Source of the DNA: Treponema_C sp050320395
Lineage (GTDB): Bacteria; Spirochaetota; Spirochaetia; Treponematales; Treponemataceae
Assembly: GCF_050320395.1 (NCBI RefSeq)
Contig: NZ_CP144459.1
Location: forward strand, 2,728,001 to 2,792,000
Direction of reading: 5' to 3'
Length of the DNA: 64,000 nucleotides
Of the stretch, positions 1-8,636 are shown one piece after another. Position 1 is the first letter of the stretch; each line of letters starts with the position of its first letter. Below the pieces are notes generated by a model. It was not told the origin of the DNA, searched no databases, and saw only the letters and a list, made by a program, of their open reading frames with translations. The translations under genes were made by a program, and so were the position numbers.

Positions 1-1
1 T

Positions 2-889
2 GCCGCAACCACGGTCGAAAATTACCGCAAGCTCTGCGAAGCCGAAATAGGCACCTATATTTTGTTTCAGGAAACCTATCATAAACAAAGTTACGAAAAA
101 CTGCACCCGACCGGCCCGAAGCATAACTATGAGTATCACACCGAAGCTATGGACAGGGCTATGGACGGCGGTATAGACGATGTGGGCTTGGGTGTATTGT
201 TCGGCTTGGAAATGTATAAATACGAATTTGCAGGCCTTCTTATGCACGCAGAGCACCTTGAAGCCGTTCACGGAGTGGGACCGCATACAATCAGTGTTCC
301 GCGCATCAAAAAAGCCGACGGTGTGGATCCTTCGGCCTTTGACAACGGAATAGACGACGAGATTTTTGCAAAGATAACCGCCTGTATCCGCCTTGCCGTT
401 CCTTATACGGGTATTATTATTTCCACGCGCGAAAGCGAAACGGTGAGGGGCAAGCTCCTCGATCTGGGCGTTTCCCAAATAAGCGGAGCCTCGCGCACTT
501 CCGTCGGCGGATACACCGACACGGAACGGCCGCACGACACCGAGCAGTTCGATGTATCGGATCAAAGAAGCTTGGACGAAATTGTGTGCTGGCTTATGGA
601 AACGGGGCATATTCCCTCGTTTTGTACGGCATGTTACCGGATGGGACGCACGGGCGACCGTTTTATGAGCTTGTGTAAAAGCGGTCAAATCCTTAACTGC
701 TGTCATCCGAATGCATTGATGACCCTGTCCGAATATCTGGAAGATTACGCTTCGGCGCCCACAAAGAATATCGGTTATACTATGATCCGTAAAGAAGTCG
801 AACGGATTCCGAGAGAAAAGGTGCGCGCAAAAGCCGTGGAAAACATCGAAAGCATAAAAACCGACAACCGGCGCGACTTTTATTTTTAA
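2..889 (+). CDS. hydG: [FeFe]-hydrogenase H-cluster maturase HydG, 3' part
   Basis: The reading frame is open from the left edge, so the N-terminus with the radical-SAM CX3CX2C motif lies outside the window; 295 residues are visible. HydG is a radical-SAM tyrosine lyase that makes the CO and CN ligands of the [FeFe]-hydrogenase H-cluster in the cytoplasm. The visible part has the family core (GLGVLFGLEMYKYEF, HTISVPRIKKADG) and the C-terminal CX2CX22C motif that binds the auxiliary iron-sulfur cluster (CTAC, then NCC). hydF follows after 15 nt, as expected for a hyd maturation operon; hydE is probably upstream but cannot be seen. The identification rests on strong family resemblance over the whole visible length. 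Confidence 0.95.
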   Translation, partial: AATTVENYRKLCEAEIGTYILFQETYHKQSYEKLHPTGPKHNYEYHTEAMDRAMDGGIDDVGLGVLFGLEMYKYEFAGLLMHAEHLEAVHGVGPHTISVPRIKKADGVDPSAFDNGIDDEIFAKITACIRLAVPYTGIIISTRESETVRGKLLDLGVSQISGASRTSVGGYTDTERPHDTEQFDVSDQRSLDEIVCWLMETGHIPSFCTACYRMGRTGDRFMSLCKSGQILNCCHPNALMTLSEYLEDYASAPTKNIGYTMIRKEVERIPREKVRAKAVENIESIKTDNRRDFYF

Positions 890-904
890 TGTGAGGGAAT
901 ACAC

Positions 905-2167
905 ATGAGTTTAAATACGACAGCGTCCGCCGAGCGCATTCATATTTCTTTTTTCGGTAAGCGTAACGCCGGTAAATCGAGCCTTGTAAATGCCGTAACC
1001 GGACAAAACCTCTCGGTTGTTTCGGATATTAAGGGAACGACAACAGACCCCGTAAAAAAAGCGATGGAACTGCTTCCGCTCGGCCCCGTGGTTATTATAG
1101 ATACGCCGGGTATCGATGATTCGGGGGACTTGGGACTTCTTCGCATACAAAAAACCCAAGAGATTATCGATAAAACCGATATAGCCGTCCTTGTCGCAGA
1201 TGCGCAGGAAAAGGTTCGGGGCAGGGGCTTATGTCCGGAAGAACAGCGGCTCATCGATATATTTTGTGAAAAAAAACTGCCCTACCTTGTCGCCTACAAT
1301 AAAAGCGACCTTGTACCTGCATCCCCGGATGTTCCGTCGGCCGCCGATACGGAAAGTGCCGGCAATAACGGGATTTTTGTAAGCGCAAAAACGCTCTTTC
1401 ATATTCATGAGTTAAAGGAAAAACTTGCCTCCCTTGTTAAAAAAAGCGAAAAACAAAAGCCCCTTGTATCCGATTTAATAAAAGAAAACGACATTGTCGT
1501 CCTTGTTATACCGATTGACGAAGCCGCCCCCAAAGGCCGCCTGATTTTACCTCAGCAGGCGGTAATCCGCGACATTCTCGAAAAAGGAGGCGTTCCGGTT
1601 ATTTCGCGCGAGTATAACTTTAAGCAAAGCCTTTCTTTTTTAACACAAAGGCCCGCCCTTGTTATCACCGATTCTCAAGTGTTCGGCCCGGTTGCAGCCT
1701 CCTGTCCCGAAGATATACCTCTTACCTCGTTTTCGATTTTAATGGCGCGCTATAAGGGCGATTTATCGGCCTTGCTCGAAGGGGCGGCCCTGCTTAAACG
1801 GCTGAAAGACGGCGATAAGGTGCTTATCTGCGAAGGCTGCACCCATCACCGCCAATGCAAGGACATAGGAACGGTTAAAATTCCGGGCTGGATAGAACAA
1901 TTTTCCGGCGCAAAACCCGATTACACCTTTACTTCGGGCGGCGACTTTCCTAAAGACCTTTCGACCTTCAAACTCATCGTCCATTGCGGCGCCTGTATGC
2001 TCACCGAAACGGAAATGAAAAACCGCATTGCGAGGGCTGTTGCAGCGGGGGTTCCCGTTGTCAATTACGGCATTGCCATTGCACACATGCACGGTATTTT
2101 ACAGCGGAGCCTGGCCCCCTTTCCTCAGCATCTTTCTGAACTTAGATCGTACTCGGCGCAAGCGTAG
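905..2167 (+). CDS. hydF: [FeFe]-hydrogenase maturation GTPase HydF
   Basis: HydF is the scaffold on which the 2Fe part of the H-cluster is completed before transfer to the hydrogenase. The N-terminal Ras-like GTPase domain has the P-loop GKRNAGKS (residues 18-25), DTPG (66-69) and NKSD (132-135). The C-terminal cluster domain has CEGCTHH (from residue 309) and HCGAC (from residue 360), matching the CxxC/H...HCxxC signature of the family. The start is supported by GAGGGA 6-8 nt upstream. It is cotranscribed with hydG. Its last 43 bp overlap, tail to tail, the end of folE2 on the other strand, so no terminator fits between the two genes. Confidence 0.95.
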   Translation: MSLNTTASAERIHISFFGKRNAGKSSLVNAVTGQNLSVVSDIKGTTTDPVKKAMELLPLGPVVIIDTPGIDDSGDLGLLRIQKTQEIIDKTDIAVLVADAQEKVRGRGLCPEEQRLIDIFCEKKLPYLVAYNKSDLVPASPDVPSAADTESAGNNGIFVSAKTLFHIHELKEKLASLVKKSEKQKPLVSDLIKENDIVVLVIPIDEAAPKGRLILPQQAVIRDILEKGGVPVISREYNFKQSLSFLTQRPALVITDSQVFGPVAASCPEDIPLTSFSILMARYKGDLSALLEGAALLKRLKDGDKVLICEGCTHHRQCKDIGTVKIPGWIEQFSGAKPDYTFTSGGDFPKDLSTFKLIVHCGACMLTETEMKNRIARAVAAGVPVVNYGIAIAHMHGILQRSLAPFPQHLSELRSYSAQA

Positions 2168-2919
2168 GCGTTGTGGTTATGGATGCTTTCGAAATTTTCG
2201 GCTTCAACGGAAAACGAAGTGAACGGCGGTTCTATCGGAAAGCGCTTGAGAGCGGCGTATACTTCACGTACAAGGTCTTCGACAAATCGCGGATTATCAT
2301 AGGCACGCTCGGTAACGAATTTTTCGTCGGAACGCTTTAAAAGCGAATATACCCCCGAAGAAGCCGCTTCTTCGGCTAAAAGAATAATATCTTCAAGCCA
2401 AAAAAAGCTCGTGCCGCGTAAGCGTATGCGCACGACGCCGCGCTGATTGTGAGCACCGTATTCGCTTATCGCCTTAGAGCAGGGACAAACGGTCGTAACG
2501 GGAACTTCAACCGATACGTAAAAGCTTTTGTCTTCCGCATCGGCGGAACCCTCATAGGCGCATTCGTAGCACATCATACCGGTTTGACCGGAAACGGGTG
2601 CTTTTTTTTCGATAAAAAACGGAAACGAAACGCGCCCGAAAGAGCGCTCGGCATCGAGATTTTCCCTGATTTTTTCAAGCATTGCCAAAAAATTTTTCAT
2701 CGAAAAATCTTTTGCATAATCGCGGAAAATCTCTACAAAACGGCTCATATGTGTTCCCTTAAAATGATGGGGAAGATTTACAAACAAATCCGCAGATGCG
2801 GTTGTATGCTGAATTTTATGAGCGCGGTCGAGAACGCGGATCGGATAGCGTAAGCCCTTTACGCCCGCTTTTTGTAAAGGAATTTCACGCTCGTCTTTTT
2901 GATTTTGAACATCAATCAC
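2125..2919 (-). CDS. folE2: GTP cyclohydrolase FolE2 (type IB)
   Basis: FolE2 converts GTP to 7,8-dihydroneopterin triphosphate, the first step toward folate, using a metal that need not be zinc. The 264 residues fit the family, with the metal-binding region PCSKAISEYGAHNQR (Cys147, His157) and a C-terminal SIHNHNAY segment. The start is GTG at 2919; its bases overlap the folD stop codon as GTGA, so translation is probably coupled. Together with folD it makes a two-gene folate/one-carbon operon. The 3' end overlaps hydF by 43 bp in convergent orientation. Confidence 0.93.
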   Translation of the reverse strand: MIDVQNQKDEREIPLQKAGVKGLRYPIRVLDRAHKIQHTTASADLFVNLPHHFKGTHMSRFVEIFRDYAKDFSMKNFLAMLEKIRENLDAERSFGRVSFPFFIEKKAPVSGQTGMMCYECAYEGSADAEDKSFYVSVEVPVTTVCPCSKAISEYGAHNQRGVVRIRLRGTSFFWLEDIILLAEEAASSGVYSLLKRSDEKFVTERAYDNPRFVEDLVREVYAALKRFPIEPPFTSFSVEAENFESIHNHNAYACAEYDLSSERC

Positions 2920-3791
2920 TTAAAGCTCCCGCGTGCGGCGTGCAGGGTATTGCGCAAAAGCATGGCGATAGTCATAGGCCCTACCCCCTTGGGTACGGGT
3001 GTAATCAAACCCGCAACATCGAGAGCCGCCTGAAAATCGACATCGCCGGTTAAACGGAAGCCGCTTTTTTTTGTATTATCGGGAATGCGGTTTACGCCCA
3101 CATCTATAACCGCGGCCCCCGGCTTTATCATATCGGCACCGATTATACCGGGCCGTCCTGCCGCTGCTATCAAAATATCGGCACTGCGCGTAAAAGAAGC
3201 CAGGTTTTTTGTTCCGGTATGACAAAGGGTAACGGTTGCATTTATGTCTTTGCGCGCCAAAAGAAGGGCGAGCGGTTTACCGACAATATTCGAGCGGCCG
3301 ACAATAACCGCATGCGCTCCGTCCGTCGGCACTCCCGATTCTTTTAACAGCACGGTAATACCGTAGGGCGTACAGGGGACAAAGCCCGGCCGGCCGATTA
3401 AAAGCTTTCCGGCATTTACGGGATGAAAGCCGTCCACATCTTTTTCGGGAGCAATCGCCGCGATTACTTTTTGCTCGTCGATATGCGAAGGAAGGGGCAA
3501 TTGAACCAAAATGCCGTGTACGCTTGTATCGCGGTTTAAGCCGGCAATGATGTTTAACAATTCGGCTTCGCTTGTTTCGGAACTCAAATCAATCGATTTA
3601 TCGGCCATACCCGCTTCGGCAAGGGCCTTTTTTTTCGCGGTTACATAGGAAACGCTTGCAGGATTTTCACCGACAAGGATAACCGCAAGGCAGGGGGAGC
3701 TCCCGTCTTTTTTTAATGCGGAAACTTCAAGAGCAATCTCTGATCGTATTTTTTGTGCAATCGCAAAACCGTCTATTATCCGTGCGCTCAT
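2916..3791 (-). CDS. folD: Methylenetetrahydrofolate dehydrogenase / cyclohydrolase FolD
   Basis: This bifunctional cytoplasmic enzyme interconverts 5,10-methylene-, 5,10-methenyl- and 10-formyl-tetrahydrofolate. Family motifs are complete: YVTAKKKA with the catalytic Lys, QLPLP, DVDGFHPVNAGKL, VIVGRSNIVGKP for NAD(P) binding, and the C-terminal TPVPKGVGPMTIAML. Two in-frame ATGs exist, at 3800 and 3791. The AAGGA Shine-Dalgarno directly abuts the first but lies 9 nt before the second, so 3791 (MSARIIDG, 291 residues) is chosen. It overlaps folE2 by the GTGA junction. Confidence 0.95.
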   Translation of the reverse strand: MSARIIDGFAIAQKIRSEIALEVSALKKDGSSPCLAVILVGENPASVSYVTAKKKALAEAGMADKSIDLSSETSEAELLNIIAGLNRDTSVHGILVQLPLPSHIDEQKVIAAIAPEKDVDGFHPVNAGKLLIGRPGFVPCTPYGITVLLKESGVPTDGAHAVIVGRSNIVGKPLALLLARKDINATVTLCHTGTKNLASFTRSADILIAAAGRPGIIGADMIKPGAAVIDVGVNRIPDNTKKSGFRLTGDVDFQAALDVAGLITPVPKGVGPMTIAMLLRNTLHAARGSFK

Positions 3792-3825
3792 GTAACTCAT
3801 TCCTTATAAAAATTGTTTAGCATAA

Positions 3826-3854
3826 TGGACATCAAATCCGAAACGGAGTATAAT
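3826..3854 (+). promoter_or_regulatory. Sigma-70-type promoter for the 3968 operon
   Basis: TGGACA at 3826-3831, a 17-bp spacer, and a perfect TATAAT at 3849-3854. Transcription should start near 3861, at the left arm of the hairpin at 3858-3887, giving a leader of about 105 nt before the gene at 3968. Confidence 0.7.
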
Positions 3855-3857
3855 AGA

Positions 3858-3887
3858 CCTGTTCTGAAACGGAAAGTTCCGAACAGG
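3858..3887 (+). promoter_or_regulatory. Inverted repeat at the predicted 5' end of the 3968 transcript
   Basis: CCTGTTCTGAA (3858-3868) and TTCCGAACAGG (3877-3887) form an 11-bp stem with one mismatch and an 8-nt loop. It starts within a few bases of the predicted transcription start, so it may be a 5'-stabilising hairpin or an operator. No U-tract follows, so it is not a terminator. Confidence 0.5.
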
Positions 3888-3967
3888 TTTAGCTTTAACT
3901 ATATCCTTTTTAGGGTTTTATTTCTATAGGACGCCGCATAGAGGAGCCGTCCGTTTTTTGGAGTAGT

Positions 3968-4660
3968 ATGAAACGTTTATTAACGATAGCCCTTCTGTTT
4001 TTATTGATTTTGCCCGTTTTTTCTCAAACGGAAGACGGGACGACTTCAGCACCCGAAACGGTTTTTGCCGAAGAACCGGCTTCCGAAAGTTCCGACACCG
4101 CAGCTGATACCGACGGCTTTGTTTCCGTGCCGGACTCTGAAAATCCGGAGCAGAGCGAATCCGATATCCAAAGCGATCTGATGTATAAAACAAATCAGGC
4201 CGGCGATCAGTATATGATTTTAAAATTAAGCGTTGATATTCCCTACCGTCCCTTTAAAAATTTGATTGTCGGAGGGTCGGGAACCTTAGGCTATCAGCGC
4301 TTTGTATTCAAGGATTTAACCCTCGGCGGCGATGTAAGCTTCGGCTATTCGCAAACCATCGGTAAAAACGTGTTTTATTTTGTACCGATTTTATTCCGTG
4401 CGGGCTGGCAGTTTTCGGCGGGAAAATTCGAGTTTCCTCTTTCGCTCGGCATAGGAGGAGCCTTTGAAAACTACCTCGACCGTACCTATTTCGGTTTAGC
4501 CGTCCACCCGAATGCGGCCGCTTTTTTTCGGTATAACAGTTCGTGGTCTTTCGGCGCGCACACCGGACTCTATATTTTACCCCAATGGTATAAAAACCCG
4601 AAGTATAATTATACGGGACTTATTCACGACATAGGACTGACCGTCCGCTATCACTTTTAA
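3968..4660 (+). CDS. Predicted small outer-membrane beta-barrel protein
   Basis: The 230-residue product begins with a Sec signal peptide (MKRLLTIALLFLLILPVFSQ). A Glu/Ser/Asp-rich stretch (about residues 22-70) follows, then a region of alternating hydrophobic and polar residues rich in Gly and aromatics, ending ...TVRYHF. A C-terminal Phe after a beta-strand is the usual signature of outer-membrane barrels. Its size suggests about eight strands, similar to the small OmpW/OprG-like barrels described in treponemes (recalled, not searched). GGAG lies 5 nt before the ATG. The stop codon overlaps an ATG at 4660, and a lipoprotein gene follows at once, so the two are cotranscribed. Function is unknown. 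Confidence 0.7.
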   Translation: MKRLLTIALLFLLILPVFSQTEDGTTSAPETVFAEEPASESSDTAADTDGFVSVPDSENPEQSESDIQSDLMYKTNQAGDQYMILKLSVDIPYRPFKNLIVGGSGTLGYQRFVFKDLTLGGDVSFGYSQTIGKNVFYFVPILFRAGWQFSAGKFEFPLSLGIGGAFENYLDRTYFGLAVHPNAAAFFRYNSSWSFGAHTGLYILPQWYKNPKYNYTGLIHDIGLTVRYHF

Positions 4661-4674
4661 TGCGGAGAGTTTAT

Positions 4675-5670
4675 ATGTGTAAAAATACTTATAAAAAAAT
4701 TTACGCCTTTGTATCGGCCGCCTTACTCGGCTTACTCATTATTTCATGCTCACAGGAACCCATCTTTTGGGCTATCGATCAGGAAATAAAACTGACAGAC
4801 CCTTCCATAAAGGGGAACGTTTATTCGGTTGTACGCTCCGGCAGTTTTTTGTACACGGCAAACGGTAATATCTACAAAAAACCGGTTAAAACCGAGCGCG
4901 GCTGGGAAAAAATATCAAAACCCGCCGGCAATGCGGTGTATCTTGCAGCTTCAAACAGCCATATCTACGCATTGAGCGCGGGCGGCGAAACCGTTCAAGT
5001 GTACGCCTTGAATGTAACGGGCGGAGAATGGCAGCCGGTACCGGGTACCTCAGGCAAAGCCGATGAAATCGTTTTGTTCGACAATAAACTGACCTCAGCA
5101 TCCGACAGCGCGGCATATGTACGTGTCGGCGGTAAGGTTTACAAATTGAACGGCCCGGCACCCGTTTCGCCGTTATCGGAAATAACTACGAACGGAGCGG
5201 GAAACAAAACCCTTGCCGCAGCTTATATAGACGGAAGTGAATCCGGCAGTACAGCGGGAGATTATTTTTCGGATACCCGCACCTTTTGCTCGGACGGCGC
5301 CAGACTCTACAGTGCCGACGGAAAAACAATCAAAAAAGGTACGACAAACTCCGATTTAACAAATACTTCGGTAAGTACGTCCGAAACGGTTACCTGCCTT
5401 GTGTATGACGAAAAAGAAAACCGCCTTATTGCCGGCACAAAAAAAGGCTTGGAAGAAATAAAACTCAACGGCTCGGGAGTACCTCAGAAAGCAGGTCTTT
5501 TAGGTGCAAATGCCGAAGCCGCCTTCGGCGAAAGTGAAATATTTTCGGTCGCATGTTTCGGGGGAGAAGATAACAACGCAATTTATGCAGGAGCGGGAAG
5601 AACCGCTTCGAGCAAAAACAATGCCCTGTGGGGATACTATCCTTCGCGCGGCAACTGGAACTACGAATAA
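4675..5670 (+). CDS. Predicted lipoprotein, possibly beta-propeller
   Basis: An ATG at 4660 overlaps the upstream stop, but GCGGAGAG sits just before the ATG at 4675, which also gives a better signal peptide; 4675 is chosen (331 residues). The signal ends in the lipobox IISC with Cys25, predicting lipid attachment. The mature part has repeated short motifs such as SFLYTANGNIYK, SNSHIYALS and ARLYSADGKTIKKG. These look like blades of a WD40- or PQQ-type propeller, but no family was recognised. It lies in the 3968-8587 run of same-strand genes; the rarA fusion begins 9 nt after its stop. Confidence 0.65.
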   Translation: MCKNTYKKIYAFVSAALLGLLIISCSQEPIFWAIDQEIKLTDPSIKGNVYSVVRSGSFLYTANGNIYKKPVKTERGWEKISKPAGNAVYLAASNSHIYALSAGGETVQVYALNVTGGEWQPVPGTSGKADEIVLFDNKLTSASDSAAYVRVGGKVYKLNGPAPVSPLSEITTNGAGNKTLAAAYIDGSESGSTAGDYFSDTRTFCSDGARLYSADGKTIKKGTTNSDLTNTSVSTSETVTCLVYDEKENRLIAGTKKGLEEIKLNGSGVPQKAGLLGANAEAAFGESEIFSVACFGGEDNNAIYAGAGRTASSKNNALWGYYPSRGNWNYE

Positions 5671-5679
5671 GCGGAGCAT

Positions 5680-7932
5680 ATGGACTTATTCAGCGGTGCG
5701 GCGGCGGAAAAATCGCTTAAAGAAGGCCCTCTTGCCGCCCGTATGCGGCCGCGTAACCTTGACGAATACATAGGTCAAGACCATATTGTGGGAAAGGGCA
5801 GGCTTTTACGCCGCGCCATTGCCGCGGACAGGCTCAGCTCGGTTATCTTTTACGGGCCGCCGGGAACGGGAAAAACAACCCTCGCCCGCGTTATCGCACA
5901 TCACACCAAAAGCAATTTTGTAAGCCTCAACGCCGTTTTAAGCGGCGTCCAGCAGATCCGCGATGCGATTGCTCAAGCCGACGAACAGCGCTCCTTATAC
6001 AACAGGCGCACCATTTTATTCGTGGACGAAGTACACCGCTGGAATAAAAGCCAGCAGGACGCCCTTTTACCCTGGGTAGAAAACGGAACGATTATTTTAG
6101 TCGGCGCCACAACCGAAAATCCCTTTTTCGAAGTCAATAAGGCCCTCGTAAGCAGAAGCCGCGTGTTTCAGCTTTTTACGCTTACAAAGGACGATTTAAT
6201 GAAGGCCGCCCGCGCCGCCCTCGACGATAAAGAACGCGGCTACGGAAGGTGGAAGGTCGAATTCGAAAAAGGAGCGCTGGAACACTTAATAGACACGGCA
6301 AACGGCGATGCCAGAAGTCTTTTAAATGCCCTTGAACTTGCGGTTGAAACCACTCCGGAGCGCTGGGCGCCCGATGAAGTTCCCTGCGAGCCGCCCGAAA
6401 ACAGCCCGATTTACATAAGCTGCGAAACCGCAGAAGAAAGCATTCAAAAAAAGGCCGTGCTGTACGACCGCGACGGAGATTATCACTACGATATAATCAG
6501 CGCCTTTATAAAAAGCCTTCGCGGGCGCGACCCCGACGCGGCCATGTATTGGATGGCTCGTATGCTTGCCGCAGGAGAAGACCCGCACTTTATTTTCCGC
6601 AGAATGCTTATCTCCGCCTGCGAAGATACGGGACTGGCCGACCCTCATGCAATCGGCATTGTCGAAAGCTGTGCCGCAGCCTTTGACCGCATAGGCTTAC
6701 CTGAAGGCCGCTTTATGCTCACGCAGGCGGCCCTCTATTTGGCAACCTGCCCCAAATCGAACAGTACGCTTTGTTTTTTCGACGCCTTAAAGTCGGTCGG
6801 GGAAGAAGATGCCGAAGTTCCGAATCACTTAAAAGACGCAAGCCGCGATGCCGCCGAATTGGGGCACGGCAAGGGCTATATGTATCCGCACGCATACAAA
6901 GACCACTGGACGGCACAGCAATATTTACCCGACGGTTTGGCCGGCAGGGTGTTTTACAATCCGAGCGGTCAGGGCTACGAAAAAATCATCCGCGATGAGG
7001 TATTAAGCCGGCGGGAACTGCAAATTGCCGCAATGCTTGAAAATCTTGAAGAAAAAAGCGCAGGCGGCAATCCCGGTTCCGCTTTTTGGCAAAAGAGGAC
7101 GGAAAGCGGTAAAAGCGAAATGCTGCGTTCTTTGCGCGATATTTTGATAGAGCTTGCCGGTTTTTCCGCAAACACGCGAAGCCTTATTATGAATGCCGAT
7201 GATGCTCTTTTGGTATGGGAAATAAACCGCAAAACACCCGACGGCTTTACGGTAGGACTGTGCCGAAACGAAAAAAATCTGAAAATATTGGAACAATACA
7301 CAAGTACGCTTGAAGATTTACACCGCCCCGCCCTGATTCCCCTCCCCTCCGACAAATCGATCGGCTTGCAAAACGCCTTAAAAAATCCGGTTTTTACGGA
7401 TACCTTTTTTGACCGCATTTTTTACCGCAACCCCGTTAATACCCTTTCCGATACGGAAACCCTTAAGACGGAGCTTAGGCTTTTAAAGCCCCTTATAGCG
7501 GACGGAGGACGTCTTTTTATCGCACAAAAAATTCCCTCCGGTTCGCAAAGGCTTTCCGAGCTTTTAGAACCTCTTTATGCGGGAACGGAAAACGAACAGC
7601 TTATAGCGGAGGCCAAAGAGGCCGAAAACGCTTTTTATACCGACAGCGCAAATCCGCTTTTTTGTTGGGATGAAAAAACACTTGAACAAAAGCTTGCACA
7701 AGAGGCGGAAGAGCTTTGTGCAAATGTACGCATTTTATGCGAAAAAAGAAGCATACACACCGAAGAAATAGAGCGCTGGTTCGCTCCGGTACACTCCGCC
7801 TATGCCGCAGCCCTTATAAAGCAGCTCGGAACCGATAAAACCGCGGCCTTTAAAACCCTTGTTATTCAAAGTACCGAAAGAAAAGTCATTGATTGGAACT
7901 CCCGTGTTGCTTTTTTTACCCTAACGTGTTAA
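5680..7932 (+). CDS. rarA: RarA/MgsA AAA+ ATPase fused to a C-terminal methyltransferase-like domain
   Basis: Residues 1 to about 450 are RarA (MgsA), a clamp-loader-like AAA+ ATPase acting at stalled replication forks: Walker A GPPGTGKTT (59-67), Walker B LFVDEVH (about 113-119), sensor GATTENPFFEVN, and the RarA C-terminal tetramer segment (GLAGRVFYNPSGQGYE). About 280 further residues follow that ordinary RarA lacks. This tail has spacing like a class I methyltransferase (VGLCRNEKNL, FDRIFYRNP, LLKPLIADGGRLFIAQ) but its glycine-rich SAM loop is not recognisable, so it may be inactive. The same fusion is known in other spirochaetes as a RarA/unknown-domain protein. The ATG at 5680 has GGAG just upstream. 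Confidence 0.9.
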   Translation: MDLFSGAAAEKSLKEGPLAARMRPRNLDEYIGQDHIVGKGRLLRRAIAADRLSSVIFYGPPGTGKTTLARVIAHHTKSNFVSLNAVLSGVQQIRDAIAQADEQRSLYNRRTILFVDEVHRWNKSQQDALLPWVENGTIILVGATTENPFFEVNKALVSRSRVFQLFTLTKDDLMKAARAALDDKERGYGRWKVEFEKGALEHLIDTANGDARSLLNALELAVETTPERWAPDEVPCEPPENSPIYISCETAEESIQKKAVLYDRDGDYHYDIISAFIKSLRGRDPDAAMYWMARMLAAGEDPHFIFRRMLISACEDTGLADPHAIGIVESCAAAFDRIGLPEGRFMLTQAALYLATCPKSNSTLCFFDALKSVGEEDAEVPNHLKDASRDAAELGHGKGYMYPHAYKDHWTAQQYLPDGLAGRVFYNPSGQGYEKIIRDEVLSRRELQIAAMLENLEEKSAGGNPGSAFWQKRTESGKSEMLRSLRDILIELAGFSANTRSLIMNADDALLVWEINRKTPDGFTVGLCRNEKNLKILEQYTSTLEDLHRPALIPLPSDKSIGLQNALKNPVFTDTFFDRIFYRNPVNTLSDTETLKTELRLLKPLIADGGRLFIAQKIPSGSQRLSELLEPLYAGTENEQLIAEAKEAENAFYTDSANPLFCWDEKTLEQKLAQEAEELCANVRILCEKRSIHTEEIERWFAPVHSAYAAALIKQLGTDKTAAFKTLVIQSTERKVIDWNSRVAFFTLTC

Positions 7933-7954
7933 AGTACTGCCTAGAGGAAGCATT

Positions 7955-8587
7955 ATGAATTTTATTTTTTTAGGCCCGCCGGGAGCCGGTAAAGGAACCT
8001 TAGCCGCCGCGGTTTCGGTAACCTACGGTATTCCGCACATATCGACGGGAGAAATCTTCCGCGCAGCTATAAAAGCGCAAACGCCGCTGGGCTGTAAGGT
8101 TAAAGCCATTATAGATTCGGGCGCTCTGGTCGGCGACGATATTACAATCGAACTGATAAAAGAAAGACTTTCTCAGCCGGATACAAAAGACGGTTTTATT
8201 CTTGACGGCTTTCCGCGCACCATTGCGCAGGCGGAAGCTCTTGAAAAAATCGCACATATCGACTCTGCCGTCAATTTCGACATCGACGATACTGCGGTTG
8301 TGGAACGGCTTTCAGGCCGCCGCGTGTGCCGCAAATGCTCCCACAATTTTCACGTTGTATTTATGCCGCCCGAAAAAGAAAATATCTGTTCTCTGTGCGG
8401 CGGAGAGCTTTACGTGCGCGACGACGACAAACCCGAAGCCATTAAGCACCGCCTTGAAGTATACCGCAGTCAAACCGCACCGCTGATCGACTTTTACCGT
8501 GCAAAAAATCTGCTTAAAGATATAGATGCCAAACCCGCGACGGAAGCGGTTTTGGAAACCTTTAAGGCCGCCTTCCCCGTCCAATAA
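7955..8587 (+). CDS. adk: Adenylate kinase
   Basis: This enzyme catalyses ATP + AMP to 2 ADP in the cytoplasm. The P-loop GPPGAGKGT is at residues 7-15, the DGFPRT motif near 84-89, and the LID domain is of the long type with a Cys4 zinc site (Cys125, 128, 145, 148). The 210-residue length is normal. AGAGGA precedes the ATG. It is the last gene of the rightward run and is followed directly by a bidirectional terminator. Confidence 0.96.
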   Translation: MNFIFLGPPGAGKGTLAAAVSVTYGIPHISTGEIFRAAIKAQTPLGCKVKAIIDSGALVGDDITIELIKERLSQPDTKDGFILDGFPRTIAQAEALEKIAHIDSAVNFDIDDTAVVERLSGRRVCRKCSHNFHVVFMPPEKENICSLCGGELYVRDDDKPEAIKHRLEVYRSQTAPLIDFYRAKNLLKDIDAKPATEAVLETFKAAFPVQ

Positions 8588-8590
8588 ATA

Positions 8591-8631
8591 AAAAAAGGGG
8601 CTCAAAACCTCAGCTTTGCGCCCCCTTTTTT
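8591..8631. terminator. Bidirectional rho-independent terminator
   Basis: A-run plus GGGGC (8592-8601) and GC-CCCC plus T-run (8618-8631) pair around a loop that contains a short CAAA/TTTG stem. The A- and T-runs on either side let it work for both adk (+) and the convergent chemotaxis gene (-). Confidence 0.75.
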
Positions 8632-8636
8632 ACGGC

